Shown piece after piece: positions 44,430 to 57,080 of a DNA stretch of 64,000 nt. This stretch comes from Cervus elaphus (taxonomy: Eukaryota > Chordata > Mammalia > Artiodactyla > Cervidae): positions 48,205,037 to 48,269,036 of the forward strand of contig NC_057825.1 of the NCBI RefSeq assembly GCF_910594005.1. The letters are read 5' to 3'. A program made the translations under genes and the position numbers. The notes below the pieces were generated by a model that worked only from the letters and a program-made list of their open reading frames with translations, searched no databases and was not told the DNA's origin. Position 1 is the first letter of the stretch; every line of letters begins with the position of its first letter.

Positions 44430-44912
44430 AAAGTCCCTGCAAGGTCCCTCTTATCAAGCTATCCTGTCTCATCTAACATCATATTCCTCTCATTCTCTAA
44501 TCTCTAGACATAATCTCTCTGGCTCTTGAACTTGGAATGCTCCCCTTCACCATATGGCCACTGAACAAGCTGCTTGCCTATGCTATATCCTTTTAGTATT
44601 CACATTGCTAAGCCTTTGCAACACTCAAATCTCAAGTAAAAAATGTTTCCTTACCTCTCTCACTTAGATCATATCCCCAAATTATAGTATCTAATAAGCC
44701 AAAAATGTCTTTTTAGCACTTTAAAAATTACAGCTTTATATTTGTGTGTATGATTTCTGGGTTAATATTTATTTCCCTCTTTAACACTTAGGCTCCAAAG
44801 GAAACCAGTTGTGTCTGTTTGTGCTAAGCATTGGATACTCATTATTTGAAGTCATAGCCCCTGTAACTATTACAGAGTCAGGAACATATTAGATACTCAG
44901 TAAATATTTACT
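44430..44912 (+). mobile_element. L2 LINE (segment 2, 3' end)
   Basis: 'ctcttgaacttggaatgctcc', 'aagcctttgcaacactc', 'aaaaatgtttccttacctc', then the 3' end 'aacatattagatactcag' and 'taaatatttactc'. Confidence 0.7.
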
Positions 44913-44931
44913 CTCTGGAAGATTTACTCAG

Positions 44932-45462
44932 TAAAGATTTACTCCTTGGAAGAAAAGTTATGACCAAGCTAGACAGCATATTAAAAAGCAGAGACATTAT
45001 TTTGCCAACAAAGGTCTGTCTAGTCAAAGCTATGGTTTTTCTAGTGGTCATACATGGATGTAAGAGTTGAACTGTAAAGAAAGCTGAGTGCTGAAGAATT
45101 GATGCTTTTGAACTGTAGTGTTGGAGAAAATGTTTGAGAGTCCCTTGAACTGCAAGGAGATCCAACCAGTCCATCCTAAAGGAAATCAGTCCTGAATATA
45201 CATTGGAAGGACTGATGCTGAAGCTGAAACCTCGATATTTTGGTCACCTGATGTAAAGACCCTGATGCTGGGAAAGATTGAAGGTGGGAGGAGAAGAGGA
45301 TGAAAGAGGATGAGATGGTAGGATGGCATCATCAACTCAACAGACATGAGTTTGGGTAAACTCTGGGAGTTGGTGATGGACTGGCATGGAGGCCTGGCAC
45401 GCTGCAGTCCATGGGGTCGCAAAGAGTCGGACATGACTGAGTAACTGAACCGAAATGACCTG
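44932..45462 (+). mobile_element. BovB LINE 3' end with target duplication
   Basis: 'tactccttggaagaaaag' to 'gagtaactgaaccgaaatg'. 'ggaagattta' (44918) and 'gaaagattta' (45461) flank it. Frame broken. Confidence 0.93.
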
Positions 45463-45769
45463 AAAGATTTAAATCTTGGTATGTAAAGTGTTAAGCAATT
45501 TTCAGAGCAAGTATATATTTTCCACTTCTAAGAGGGAATTTGGAAAGGAAAAGACAATAGTACATGTGTGAGTTCTTGCTCTTATTTATCAGGTTTCTTC
45601 TGCCAGTTTCTTTGGAAAGCAAATATCTTAAGGTTGAAGAATAAAGGAACACTAATGATTATTATTTTCCAATTCTAATCACTTACACATTTTAAGACAA
45701 TGAGCTGTTTCCGGTGTTCAAGGAATCAAAAATGAAAATTACAGTCATTGCAATTCTCACTTGCTGTTC
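45463..45769. other. Unassigned sequence
   Basis: No repeat or gene recognised. Confidence 0.4.
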
Positions 45770-45925
45770 TCTCAAGCAATCCTTTCATCAGCCTTGCAAA
45801 GGGATTATACTTGTCTTACAAATGAGTAAACAGATCTAGAAAAGTAGATGAAAGCTGACCAAGTGGCAGAGCCAAAATCTTTTCAACATCTAGTTTCTGT
45901 ATGCTACACTATATTAGCTTCAACT
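45770..45925 (+). mobile_element. MIR SINE
   Basis: 'tcagccttgcaaagggatt', 'ttgtcttacaaatgagtaaac' and 'aagtggcagagccaaaatc' follow MIR 3' half order. Confidence 0.65.
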
Positions 45926-46709
45926 CAACAGGCAGGCAAAGAAGAGGAGAGGAAATGTGCTTTCCTGCTATTAGGAAGAATAGTTACAGGACATTTGCCC
46001 CATAACTAGTGAACTAGTCTCTTCTCCCATAGCTCTATAACAAAGTCAGAGAAAGATTTTTGGGAAACAATGAAGCTAATAGTGCTTTTTACTAATTATA
46101 AAATGAACAAAATACTGATATTTGATATTTACACAACATCAAATGCTTCCTGTGCAAATCTAAGGACACCACCATCTTATGAACATTATTGCAGTAAAGA
46201 AAAATTGCCCTTAAATTAGAGTGCTGTTTAATGAAAAATGGTATCACTGATACATAAACATCACATAAGAAATCATCCATAAATAAAATTTAATATTTAT
46301 TCTAGCTTTAATACAGTTACAGATAGTCAAGACAAAAATAAAATCTTATTGATAAGAGTTAAATAATTAAATTTTTTAGTATGAGGTGGTAGATACCAGT
46401 GAATCATTTCTCAACGTTCAACTGAAATGCTTAGAAACAGAGATAAAGATGATTCAAATTTAAGATGAAAACTAGAAATAGCATCATTAACTTGAAGGCC
46501 AATGGAACTAATTGGACAACTCAGTCTGTGGCCACCTCATCAGAGAGAAAGCAAAGCCAGCAATTAGATGGCATGTAGCAAGAATCTTGATGATTCCCCA
46601 TATATATGAACCCTGGTTGAAAAACTCCAAGTGTCCAGTAATAATATGACTTACTACAGTATCCCACTGCATTGCTGTTGATTGTTGAAGCAAAAATTAC
46701 ATCCTTTAC
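45926..46709. other. Unassigned sequence
   Basis: No supported feature. Confidence 0.4.
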
Positions 46710-46918
46710 TCCATCCCTGGTGGCTCAGATGGTAGAGAATCTGCTTGCAATGAGGAAGACGTGAGTTTGATCCCTGGGTCGGGAAAATCCCCTGGAGGAG
46801 GGCATGGCAACCCACTTCAGTATTCTTGCCTGAAGAATCCCCATGGACAGAGGAGCCTGGCGGGCTACAGTCTGTGGGGTCACAAAGAGTTGGACATGAC
46901 TGAGTGACTAAGCACACA
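46710..46918 (+). mobile_element. Bov-tA SINE
   Basis: 'ccatccctggtggctcagatg' to 'ggacatgactgagtgac', B-box region 'gagtttgatccctggg'. Confidence 0.93.
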
Positions 46919-48679
46919 AACACACTCTATCAATATCTATTTTTATACACAGGAGTGCAGAAAATAAAGGAGAAAACTGACAACGGTAGAGCCCCAACAA
47001 TGAAAGATCTGCAGGCACTAGAGAACAACAACAGAAAAGAGCAGAAGTAAAACGAAGTTTTGGTTTTGTTTCATTTTGGGGGAGGTGTTTGCTTTTATTA
47101 ATGTACTTTAACTGCTGATAGTACCATATAATGAGAGAATGATAAGGAAAGGACTCCAACTAGGGTCACTAAGACTACACTAGATGAAATCTGACAGACT
47201 TCTTTTTCCTGGAAATTGGGAACTGGCAGAGAGATGTGCCTGCATCTATCTCTTTTTGATTGTAATTCTGAGAAGAGGATGAGACTAGCACCAAATGCAC
47301 ACAGAGAGAAGCTTAAAGGCAAGTCACACAATTTATTTTGGTCACTACACAGTCTAGATAGATTTCTCATTCTCCGTGTGTCTTTATCTATATCTCTATC
47401 TCTTTTCTGGAGGATGAGTAACAGGAAAAATGGACATAGAGAAAGATCATATTAGATGGGAAAGAAAAATAATTCTGAAGGTTAAGAGAAGGAGTAGCTC
47501 CAAATATGATTACAGAATGCAAGACACACAGCTTCAACAATATAAGAACAAGAGTAAATTTTTTAAAAATTATATTAAATTAAACAAAACAAACAAAACA
47601 AGAAAGTTGGGTAAAGATTTTTCATAAAGTAATTGATCATTTGTATTTCTTCTATAGTGAATTACCAAGCCAAAACAGCTTTACACTTTCTTCTATGAAA
47701 GCATTTTAATTGTTTTCTTTCTTTGTTATTAATAAAATTTATTTATTTTTGTCACTAAACTCTTTTTATGTTATACTAATATAAAGTACAAAATGAAAAT
47801 AAGAATCTATTATAAACCTATTTAGAAAAGAAAACCACCGTTTTTGTGGCTGTATTTTCAGCGTCTGTACAGGATGGTGTAAGCTATAGAACTGAGCATT
47901 TTCTTTCTACCACATCACAAACAACACTACATGTTTAGCTACCCAATCTTGTTTATAGCTCCCCTGAACAAGATCATTGTTTCTTTAACTCTAATAAGGG
48001 TACTGGTTTCCTCTTCCATTCCACACTGATCTGAATGAGAATCAGCACAAATATTCCTTTGGAGAAACAAAGATACCAATCATTAGATCAGCTAAATATG
48101 TCATATTTCTTCATAACTACTTTAATAACCTTATATCTGCTAAATAAAAGGGAAGGTCAGCCAAAACATTTAAATATAACACTGTTACCCATAGCAGAGA
48201 ACTGGAACTGAACAAAGATTACTAATACTAAGTCTTTAAAGACATAATTAATTACTTAATTTAATGACTCTCATTAATTGTCAGACCATAAGCGTAGCTG
48301 AAATTACAACCTGAACTTGAATCTTAAGAGACAACTTTGACTTCATCTTACTTCAAGATTCCTAAATTACTGATGAGTCTTTCTTGATTGGAATACAGGC
48401 AAAATGAAAGATTAGATAAATCAACTTCTAAAATGTACCATAGCAACAATTTCAGGAGATTATGTGAAAGAATATATTTTTTTGACTTTTTATCTTAAGA
48501 TAATTGTGTGTTCATCCACAGTTGCAGGAAATGCTACAGAGAGATTCCTTGGATCCTTCAGTCATTTTTCCCCAAGGGTAACATCTTACCAAACTCTAGT
48601 ACAAATCACAACTAGGGTATCAGCATTAGTATTAATGTCAAGATTCTATCACCACTAGGATCTCTGATGTTGTCTGTTT
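46919..48679. other. Unassigned stretch
   Basis: About 1.8 kb, no confident repeat. Frames at 46908-47627 (up to 90 codons, both strands) overlap and show no domain. Confidence 0.4.
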
Positions 48680-49480
48680 ATAGTCATGCCTGTCTACCTT
48701 CTATATCTACCTGCCGTGGTCTAAACCCCTGGCAGTTACTAGTATGTTCTTCATTTCTCAATTCTTGTTACTTGAAGAATGTTATATTTGAAATTTTAGA
48801 TTATGTAACTATAATACATATATTACATAATTACATAACCTTTGGATTGGTCTTTTTTGACTCAGCATAATTACCTCCAGATTTATCCAAGCTGTTATGT
48901 GCAAGTATATTTCATTACATTTTACCGCTACCTAAATTATTATACAATTTTATACTCTCACCCACAATGTATGAGTGATTTTCACTATATTTGATATTAC
49001 TTTTTTTAAAAATTTTAGCGATTCTGATAGTGTGTAGTAGTATACCACTGTGGTTTTAATCTATGTTTCCCTAGTGGTTAATGATACTAAACATTTTTCA
49101 TGTGCTCATTTACCATCTGTTTGTCCTTATTAGTGAAATGTCTGCTCTTGTCTGTTGCTCACTTTATAACAGGATTGTATTTTGTTTGCTCACTTTACTG
49201 TTGATTTTTGAGAGTTCTTCACATATTTTAAATTCAAGTCCTTTGTTGAATATGTGATTTTCAAATACTGCCATCCACTCTGTAATTTGTCATTTTATCC
49301 TCTTCACAGGGTCTCTCACAGAGCAAGTACTTTTAATATTGATGAGGTATGTGGTGCTCTTTTAAATGAAGAACAGGACAATATTCTGTTTATTGGAGAT
49401 TTCTTGCAGTATTTTATCAAGTTCTATGAGGTTCACCAATACTCTTATATCTAAACTTGGTGTCATTTCTAGTAAATCAA
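48680..49480 (-). mobile_element. Old L1M 3' part, reverse
   Basis: 'gactcagcataattacctcc', 'ctcacccacaatgtatgag', 'cactgtggttttaatctatg' and 'caagtcctttgttgaatatg' follow antisense L1M. Confidence 0.7.
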
Positions 49481-51109
49481 ATCCTCAGGCTAAAGAAAGT
49501 GCAGTGGTTCCTATGACTTATCTTTGAGAAAAGTCACCTGCAACTATCCATTATAAACTTCAGTATACTGAATTATTCCTTTGCAGTGTTTGGCCATATG
49601 AGCCTATAAAAGTGCCAAGTCATGGGTAGGCCAAGTCATGGATTCCCAAATGTATGGGGCATCTGGTGATCAGGTTTCCCATTTTTCCTTGTGTACTGCC
49701 ATGGCCTAAGTAATACATGTGAGTTTGAAAAAACTGGAGTTTATCTTTAAGATTATAACAGAAAAGGAAGAGAGTGCATCTCTAAAACCTTAATAAATTA
49801 CTGTCCACATATACTGTTGATTCCCCAGTATGTAAGTAAATATGAATTTAGGTGCATGGAGAAGTTAAAGAATGATGACAAAGATTAGGAGTTTAATTTG
49901 TGGGGCCCAGCATGAAGGCAAATGAGAAACTCTTTGTTCAAATATTATTTAAAAATTCAAGATGGTGACAGCCGCTGCAAACCAAGCCCAGGGTCCTTCT
50001 CAGAGTGAGGACCTGTGCTACTGCACAGATTCATGAAAACTGGCTCTAATATTGAAAACAGATATACTGCAAGACAAATGTCTGTACTGAAAAATGACAA
50101 GAGGATGACATTAGAGTTGATACTGCTGGAAAGTAAAGAGTACAAAACTATCAACTTCTCTTTAGCCTGGTACCGAGCAATATCCCTACCCATTTGCCTA
50201 TTTGACAGGCCGAAAGGAGTGTTTCTACAGATAACACAGGGGATAGATAGCAAGTCCTTCCTTCATTTAGACAGATCATAAAAGTTATATCTATTTAAGT
50301 TATATAACTTTTATAATCTTTATGACAATTCTCTTCTATGAAGACTTATTTTTTTAGTATGCTAGTTTTCATAAAGGCAAAATCAGTTCAATTGAGCCTT
50401 TTAAGGATTTGAGTATTTGTCCTACATCTGGGTCACCTTTCTCTCAGAGACTGTGTGGGACAACTTACATTTTAAATAAGGGAAGTATCAGAAAGTGGGT
50501 AGTTAATCTGTATCATCAAATGGCTGAGGATTCTTTAATGGGGCCAAGAAAGCTTTCTGACTACTTAATGGTGGTAGGATTAGTGATTGAATTAAGGCTT
50601 GTTTGTCCACTAGGAAAGGGATCTTTCATCCCTACAATTGAAGAAATATATTCCCTTTAGAGCAAAGTGGTAACTGTGAACACAGAGAGTACACTAATTC
50701 CTTGGACAGCCCTCATGTGGGAAAAAGGCATTATTCTCTTTCCATTTTCTGTGTTATTGAGCCAATGCTGGGCAATCAATTGTCCAATGGTTCTTTCTCT
50801 TACAATATCACCAAATGCTCTTATCTGTTTTTTTCAGTTAGATATTTTCACTTAGACTTTCATTTCATGAGTTATCTAATTATTTAAATTGGAGGACCAT
50901 CAGTATTTTCCTGGTATTTTTTCTTTCCTCAATCAATTCTATCCTAAAATGTTCTGTATCCTGCAACTCAACTGAAGAAGCAAATGGTCAGACAGTGTTC
51001 TGGTTTTTCATGGTTCCACTTATTGAAAGTTCTTGAGTGTCTGTAGAGAAATTAGACAGGATAATGGATATGTCTTTTTCCTCTTCTAGTACTGAATATA
51101 CCTTATGAG
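49481..51109. other. Mostly unassigned; one old repeat-like patch
   Basis: 49890-50015 ('caagatggtgacagccgc', 'caagcccagggtccttctc') resembles a widespread old mammalian repeat I cannot name. The 88-98-codon frames over 49957-50281 overlap on both strands. The inverted repeat at 50278 is listed separately. Confidence 0.35.
50278..50314. repeat. Perfect 13-base inverted repeat, 11-base loop
   Basis: 'ataaaagttatat' at 50278-50290 and its exact complement 'atataacttttat' at 50302-50314. AT-rich, could form a cruciform; no gene context. Confidence 0.75.
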
Positions 51110-51361
51110 TTTGTAATATTACTCAGCCATAAAAAGAAACAAAAATGTGAAATTTGCAGAGATGTGGAGGGACCTAGAGTCTAAAGAGTGAAGTCAGAAA
51201 GAGAAAAACAAATATTGTACAATATCATTTATATGTGAAACCTAGAAAAGTGATACAAATGAACTTATCTGCAAAGCAGAAATAGAGAATGGATATATGG
51301 ATACCATGGGGGGAAGGTGGGGATGGGATGAATTGAGAGATTGCGTTTGACACATATACAC

Positions 51362-51512
51362 TGGGCATGCGTGCTTGCCAAGTCACTTCAGTCATGTCCA
51401 ACTCTTTGTGACCCTGTGGACTGTAGCCCACCAGGCTCCTTTGTCCACGTGATTCTCCAGGGAAGAATAGTGGAGGGGGTTGCCATGCCCTCCTCCAGGG
51501 GATCTTCCCAAT
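51362..51512 (-). mobile_element. Bov-tA SINE, reverse, tRNA head missing
   Basis: 'cttcagtcatgtccaactc' to 'ccaggggatcttcccaata'. The tRNA-like half expected at the right is absent, apparently cut by or lost with the next SINE. Confidence 0.88.
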
Positions 51513-51523
51513 ACATACATTGT

Positions 51524-51733
51524 GTGGGTGCTAAGTCGCTGCAGTCATGTCTGACTCTTTGAGATCCCATGGACAGCAGCCCACCAGGTTCCTCTGTCCA
51601 TGGAATTCTCCAGACAAGAATACTGGAGTGGTTGCCATGTCCCTCTTCAGGGGATTTTCTTAACCCAGGGATCGAACAGGGTCTCTTGTATCGCAGGCAG
51701 ATTCTTTACCATCTGAGCCATCAGGGAGCCCCA
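51524..51733 (-). mobile_element. Bov-tA SINE, reverse
   Basis: 'ggtgctaagtcgctgcagtc' to 'gagccatcagggagcccc'; complete. Confidence 0.93.
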
Positions 51734-51765
51734 AGGCAACTATACTCTAATAAAAGAAAAAAGTT

Positions 51766-52252
51766 TGGGACAGACCAGATTGTTCCTAAAATTCAGAACA
51801 GATTCTGGTTTTTCTTTATTTAAAAGATTGGATTTGGAACCAAGAAATATTAGCAGTTAATACCTTAGGGAACATAGCAAGGAGGGGTCACATCCTATTT
51901 CAATTCCACCATATATAAATGTATATTTTTCAGTTAATGCTAGGTCAAGTTGGACTAAATCTTCTTTTGCAACCTAAAATGCAAATATTATTTGTAAGTG
52001 TCCCTTGTGTATTTGAAAAAAGTGTATAACCTCTGATTTCTGTTAAATAAGGATTTCTGAATATATTAAATTAAGCCTAATTGCCCTATGTATATTGTGT
52101 GTGTATATGTGTGTATTCGTATTTTTTTCTTCTGCTTAACTTCTCAGTTGCTGAAAGAGGAATGTGGTTGGTTGTGAATTTCATAAATTTTTACATTATG
52201 CGTCTAGAAGTTACTTTTGAGATCTCCTGTTTAACATAGAACTTTAAATTTT
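51766..52252. other. Unassigned sequence
   Basis: A short TG/TA-rich run at 52095-52118. Nothing else. Confidence 0.4.
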
Positions 52253-52430
52253 TTTCTGACTTTATTGAGATATTATTGAGAATTTAAAGGTGTGTGTATT
52301 TATGTTGTATATTTGATTTTTAAACGTACAGTGTGATGATTTAATAAGCAAATATACAGTGAAATGACTATCACAATCATCACATACATAGCATCTGAAG
52401 GAAAACTATCTGATTTTTCGCATTCTATCT
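52253..52430 (-). mobile_element. L1M 3' UTR, reverse
   Basis: 'ctgactttattgagatatta', 'cagtgtgatgatttaataagc' and 'gtgaaatgactatcacaatc' follow antisense L1M 3' UTR. Confidence 0.65.
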
Positions 52431-52603
52431 CTGCGGCTTTTTATACACTTAGTTTTTATTTCTATTTTATTGACTTTTGGCTGGATTAGTTGAGTCCCTA
52501 TTTTCTTATTCTAAGTTTTGTTTCTACAGGCTTGACAGTTACATACTTCCAAATTCAGTTTTTAGTAGTTACTTTTGAAATTTATCACTTAACATAAATT
52601 AGT

Positions 52604-52826
52604 GTGCATTCTCAGTGCTTCAGTCATGTCTGACTCGTTGCAACCCCATGGACTGTAGCACACCAGACTCCTCTATCCATGGGGATTCTCCAGGCAAGAA
52701 TACTGGAGTGGGTGGCCATGCTCTCCTCCAGGGAATCTTCCTCACCCAAGGATTGAACCTTCATCTCTTATGTCTCCTGCATTGGCAGGCTGGTTCTTTA
52801 CCATTCGCACCACCTGGGAAGCCCAT
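52604..52826 (-). mobile_element. Bov-tA SINE, reverse
   Basis: 'cagtgcttcagtcatgtctg' to 'gcaccacctgggaagccc'; flanks 'cataaatta' and 'catacataaattta' may be a target duplication. Confidence 0.93.
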
Positions 52827-55339
52827 ACATAAATTTATAAGGCTCTAATTAAATTAGTACTTTATATACTTATCTTGGAAGACAAAAGAAGATTAGAACA
52901 CTTTAACTCTGATTGGCCCACTCTCAAAATATATTTTAAGACAGCTGTAGACTTGTCTGTGTGTTTTTACCAGTTTCGTTACTCACTCTTGCATCTCAAA
53001 GCTTCCAATCAGTTGGAAATCACTTTGGACTACTTGTCACAGTGGCCAGACTACAGAGACTTTAATAAATCAGGAGTTAATTTTATCGTGTCTAAGAAGT
53101 TTGGAACTAGGCAGTCCAGAGGTGTGTCTGTGATTCGATAAAGTCATTAGAGATTAGTAAAGAACAATAGTACTGGACAAGATGAACAGACAGAGTTGAT
53201 TTATTCAGATACTGTTGCCAGCAATAAAGAATAGACTACAGACAAGTCTGGATAACCAGTTCTGCTGAAACAAAGGTCAGGAGAGATTTTAAGAGCTAGG
53301 GTCATCCATGTTTGTTAATTAACATTACCCAGAGGAAAAGCCAACCTCCTCCTCTCTTCCTGGCAAGACGTAGTTTTTAACTAGGTGAAAGCCATCTGCT
53401 GAAGTTCGGCTCCTATCCTTCAGCAGAGACTGGTATATGGGTTTCTATCTTTCTTTGATGTTTACATTTCAGAGAGATGATACTCAGGTCCTTGGGAAAG
53501 AATCTCCTGGGTCTTAAAACTTGACAGAGTCTTTTACGGAAATTAATATACATTTCAAATCTGCAAGATAGGATTTGCAGTTACAAATTTTCTAAAATAA
53601 ATGTGTTAAGAAAAGGGGACTCAAAGGCTAAGAACCAGGAAGAAACTTGTCTATAATTTAGTCAACTTGAAGGGACCATTACGACCATCTTGGTCAGGAT
53701 CCAGAGCTTTCTCCCTTTTTGCAAACCACCTTTGATGTGTTGCTTCTAATTTCAAAGTCACAGGGGGGCTGCAAGACTCCAGCCTCAATGCTTGTATCCC
53801 AGATTGGAAATAAAGTGTGAAAAGTAAAATGGCAGTCTTCAGGTCTGGACCAACTACCTTAAAGGAATCACTGGAAGCGCTACCCAGTAACTTCTGTTTA
53901 CATTTCTTTCCCATTTTGGTCTCCAATGAAGCTGGAAAAAATGCATGCTTTAAGCAATGAATAAAACCAGTTCAGAGGAAAATGAGAATTCTGTTTTAAA
54001 GATGAAGGTGAAATGTAATATTTGATAGCCTTTATAGTCTCTGTGACAGCCCCTATTTAACTACACATATATTTACAGGTCCTTTTTCTACGAATAAAAG
54101 TACTTATATCCTTGCCAAAAGGTAACAACTCAGTTTCTACATTTGGTAAGTGCATCCAGCTCAATGCCCAAGTATATCAGGCTTCCATGTAGCTTCTGTG
54201 ATCTGGTCAATTGTAAATGAATTATGTTTATCTGTCCTCTCATCCCAAGATACCTAATATAAGATAGGGAAAGTATAAAAAGAAAACAAATAGATGTAAT
54301 AAAAACTTCTATTTGAGTAGAAAAAATAGGAAATATACCACCACCCCTGGGGCAGAACAATAAGCCTAACCTGTTTGGAAGAAAGAGTGGGAACTGTCTT
54401 CCTAGCAGTGAAGTACGTTCTATGAGTAACTCATCTGGTGATCTCTGTACTGCCTTCCATTTCTTTCCACAGCCTCTGGCTCTTTCATCCAAGAGCTACG
54501 TCTGCCCATTTTCTCTCATGGTCCAACAAGGTAGACATTGGCAAGGTTGTTCTCCCTGGGGTCCACATAGCTTTAACGACTTCATTCCTCTTGGGAGAGG
54601 TTTGGAAGCAGGTGATTGTTGTGGTAATTGAATAGTAAGAGACTAAAATAAACCTGACTTAGCAGTTCTTTAGAAACATTATTTTCAAAACTTGGTACAC
54701 CCTCAATGTATTTGCTTCTGGCCAGGCTCATGATGGAGTAAATACAGCCAAAGGCTTGACTAAATATTGTGTATAAAGCTAAGAAACTCTCTCTAACTTT
54801 CTGGCTTCTATACTCTGCCTATTCCCCTAGTTCCTAATTAATGGTGGCTACTTTGAGACTGTTTGAAATAAAAGCCTCTGTCTGAAAGTAATACTGTTAA
54901 CTGACCACTCCTGTGCTGTATGTGATTATGCTTTCAGCAATTTCACCATTTGTTTCACTAGACTGCAGTATTTATATTGTATTGTATTATACATACAATT
55001 GTATGTATATTATATTGTAAATTATTCCTGTTATATTGCCAGTGTTTTTAAGAAGTATTGTGGATCCTCCCTCCTCAGGGACTTCTTCTGTGAAATGCAT
55101 ATAATCCCAAAATGAATCCTAGAATTGTGTATGCTTTGAGGGGACGCACAAACAAAAGAGATGATTTATTCTGAGATACTGGACAGTTGAGAGAGCAGCA
55201 ATTAAAGAAGAATAGCAACCAACTTCAATTTCTAAAAGCAAAGGTTCTTTGGAAACTTCTCTTTTATTTGTAGTCTTTTAGGTGATAAACAAAAAGCACA
55301 AATTTGAACTTAGAAGTTTTGTTAAAAAAAGATCTGTAA
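52827..55339. other. Unassigned 2.5-kb stretch
   Basis: Best-looking frames: minus 53926-53651 (91 codons), minus 54492-54130 (120 codons), plus 54422-54635; none shows a domain or splice context. 53160-53640 has LTR-like features (poly(A)-signal-like strings, moderate GC) but no boundaries could be set. Confidence 0.35.
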
Positions 55340-55510
55340 TATAATAATGATAATGGCAGTGATGAATAAGACAAGTTTCAGAGCTGGGCACTGTGCTAAG
55401 ATTTTATGTGGAATATGTCACTTCATTCTCAAACAAGTTGCTGTTTCATGTTTTGGAAGGTGATTGCTAGAACCTCTCATCTGGTTCAGAAATAAAACAT
55501 TTAAATTACT
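55340..55510 (+). mobile_element. MIR SINE
   Basis: 'cagagctgggcactgtgc', 'taagattttatgtgg' and 'tgtcacttcattctcaaac' follow MIR order. Confidence 0.6.
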
Positions 55511-56279
55511 TAATTTTGACACAGTTTCTTTGCATTTACGTGAAAGCCAGGTCTACAGTAAGGAAACAAATGACATGAAATTATGTATTTGATACATCCT
55601 GTAATGTTTCCCATCTATGCCCATTTTTTGGTTGTTATTTTAATTTTAGGTGTCTATGCAACATTTTGAGACTGCATGATTCTCTAAAGGTCTTTTATTA
55701 AAATCCATGAATGTTGAACCTTTTATAATGGACACCTCTGCCTGCTCCAGCTATCACTGTGGCAACAAGATGTGTATTAACCATGACTTTCAAGCCAGAA
55801 AGTTTCACATTTGTTTTGACAGCCTACAGTGAATTCTCTACCAAAAGCAATTTCTTGTGAGAGTATTATGAACAAGTCCTCGCAAAGTGGAAAACGTGGG
55901 GATGTTTTGATGTGAGAACTTGCCTTCTCTATACAGCATTGTATTATTGACCAAGGCTGTTGTCTAACAAATGACCCATTTTATAAACCCAGTTAGCTTT
56001 CAGGATGGTACGTTTAGCTTTCAAACTGTCTTTTTTAGGTTAAGACAGCAAGAATGTTGTAGAGAAGATGAACAGAATTTTGTTACTTGTAAAGCATAAC
56101 CTGTGTCAATGAATTCCTTGTCATACAGTGTTTTGCTATAGGATATAAAACAAAGGCTGATGAAACAAGTATACATTACCCTCTCTCTGTAGAGAAATGC
56201 AGCATGATCTTGCCAAAATAGAAAGCACACAAAAGAAAACATGGAAATATCTGGCTACCTAAAAATAAAAAGAGTGAGC

Positions 56280-56282
<3 letters not shown>
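55511..56282. other. Unassigned sequence
   Basis: Nothing recognised; minus frame 56242-56021 has no domain. Confidence 0.4.

Positions 56283-56319
<37 letters not shown>
56283..56319. repeat. (TG)n microsatellite
   Basis: About 18 uninterrupted TG units followed by a G-rich run; a typical polymorphic marker type. Confidence 0.95.
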
Positions 56320-56320
<1 letters not shown>

Positions 56321-56457
56321 GGGGGGGTAGGGGGCAGGGAATGAAAACAGTAAATAGGAAAAATAATACTTGCAACATTTTGCATCAGGTAATTTTTCAT
56401 CATTTATCATGTGTCAAACACAATATTGATTCTTCATAGCAACCCTGTGAATTAGGT

Positions 56458-56942
56458 GTTATAGATTGCATTGTATCCCCTGGAAATTCATATGTTGAAG
56501 TCCTGGTGCCTATTATGGCAGAATGTGAGCTTCTTTAGAAGTATGGTCATTGCAGATGTAAAGAGTTTGCCTAAAATGAGACCGCACTGGAATAGGATGG
56601 ACCCCTAATCCAAAATGACTGTGTTCTCAAAAAAAAAAAAAAAAAATGACTGTGTTCTCATAAAAAATAAATATAGGTACAGAGAGAAACAGGGAGATGG
56701 CCATGTGAAGACTGAAGCAATTCTGCTACAAGCCTAGGAAAGCCAAAGATTGCTGGAAAACCACCAGAAGCTAGAGTCGAGATAGGGTACAGATTCTCCA
56801 TTACAACCCTTGGAAGAAACCAACAGCTGACACCTTGATTTCAGACTTCCAGCCTCCAGAACTGAGAGACAATATGTTTTCATTGTTTTAGCCACTGGTT
56901 TATAGTACTTTGTTATGGCAATCCTAGAAAACTAATACAGTA
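56458..56942 (+). mobile_element. MLT1-like MaLR LTR inside MIR
   Basis: 'tgttatagattgcattgtatcc' to 'ggcaatcctagaaaactaatac'. Inside are 'cagatggccatgtgaag', 'ccaccagaagctagag' and 'gacttccagcctccagaactg', standard MaLR LTR text. Contains the poly(A) insertion at 56612-56660. Confidence 0.75.
56612..56660 (+). repeat. Duplicated 18-base site flanking a pure poly(A) run
   Basis: 'aaaatgactgtgttctca' at 56612-56629 recurs exactly at 56643-56660, with only 13 A's between. The LTR is expected to have one copy. The form is that of a target duplication around a tail-only retrotransposition. Confidence 0.75.
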
Positions 56943-57080
56943 TTATCATTATTCCCACCTTTAGGTTAGAAAAGACATATTCAGAAAGTTTCAATGATTG
57001 TTTTATGGTCATAAATTTAGTAAATGATTAAATAGGTATTACAACTAGGCCTTCCTAATGCCAAACTAGCTGCTTTATAT

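Larger units (their letters stand above)
51110..51765 (+). mobile_element. L1 3' end interrupted by two SINEs
   Basis: 'aatattactcagccataaaaag' through 'gatatatggataccatggg' to 51360, and its last bases 'caactatactctaataaaag' at 51738-51757. Two reverse Bov-tA copies lie between. Confidence 0.82.
56385..57080 (+). mobile_element. MIR SINE split by an MLT1-like LTR
   Basis: 'tcatgtgtcaaacacaatat' and 'catagcaaccctgtgaattagg' (to 56457) continue at 56943 with 'tattatcattattcccacc' and 'ttttatggtcataaatttag', the MIR order. Confidence 0.6.

Noticed and set aside
54130..54492. 120-codon minus frame as a gene
   Set aside because: No domain, no Kozak or splice context, AT-rich interior, and an overlapping plus frame of equal plausibility.
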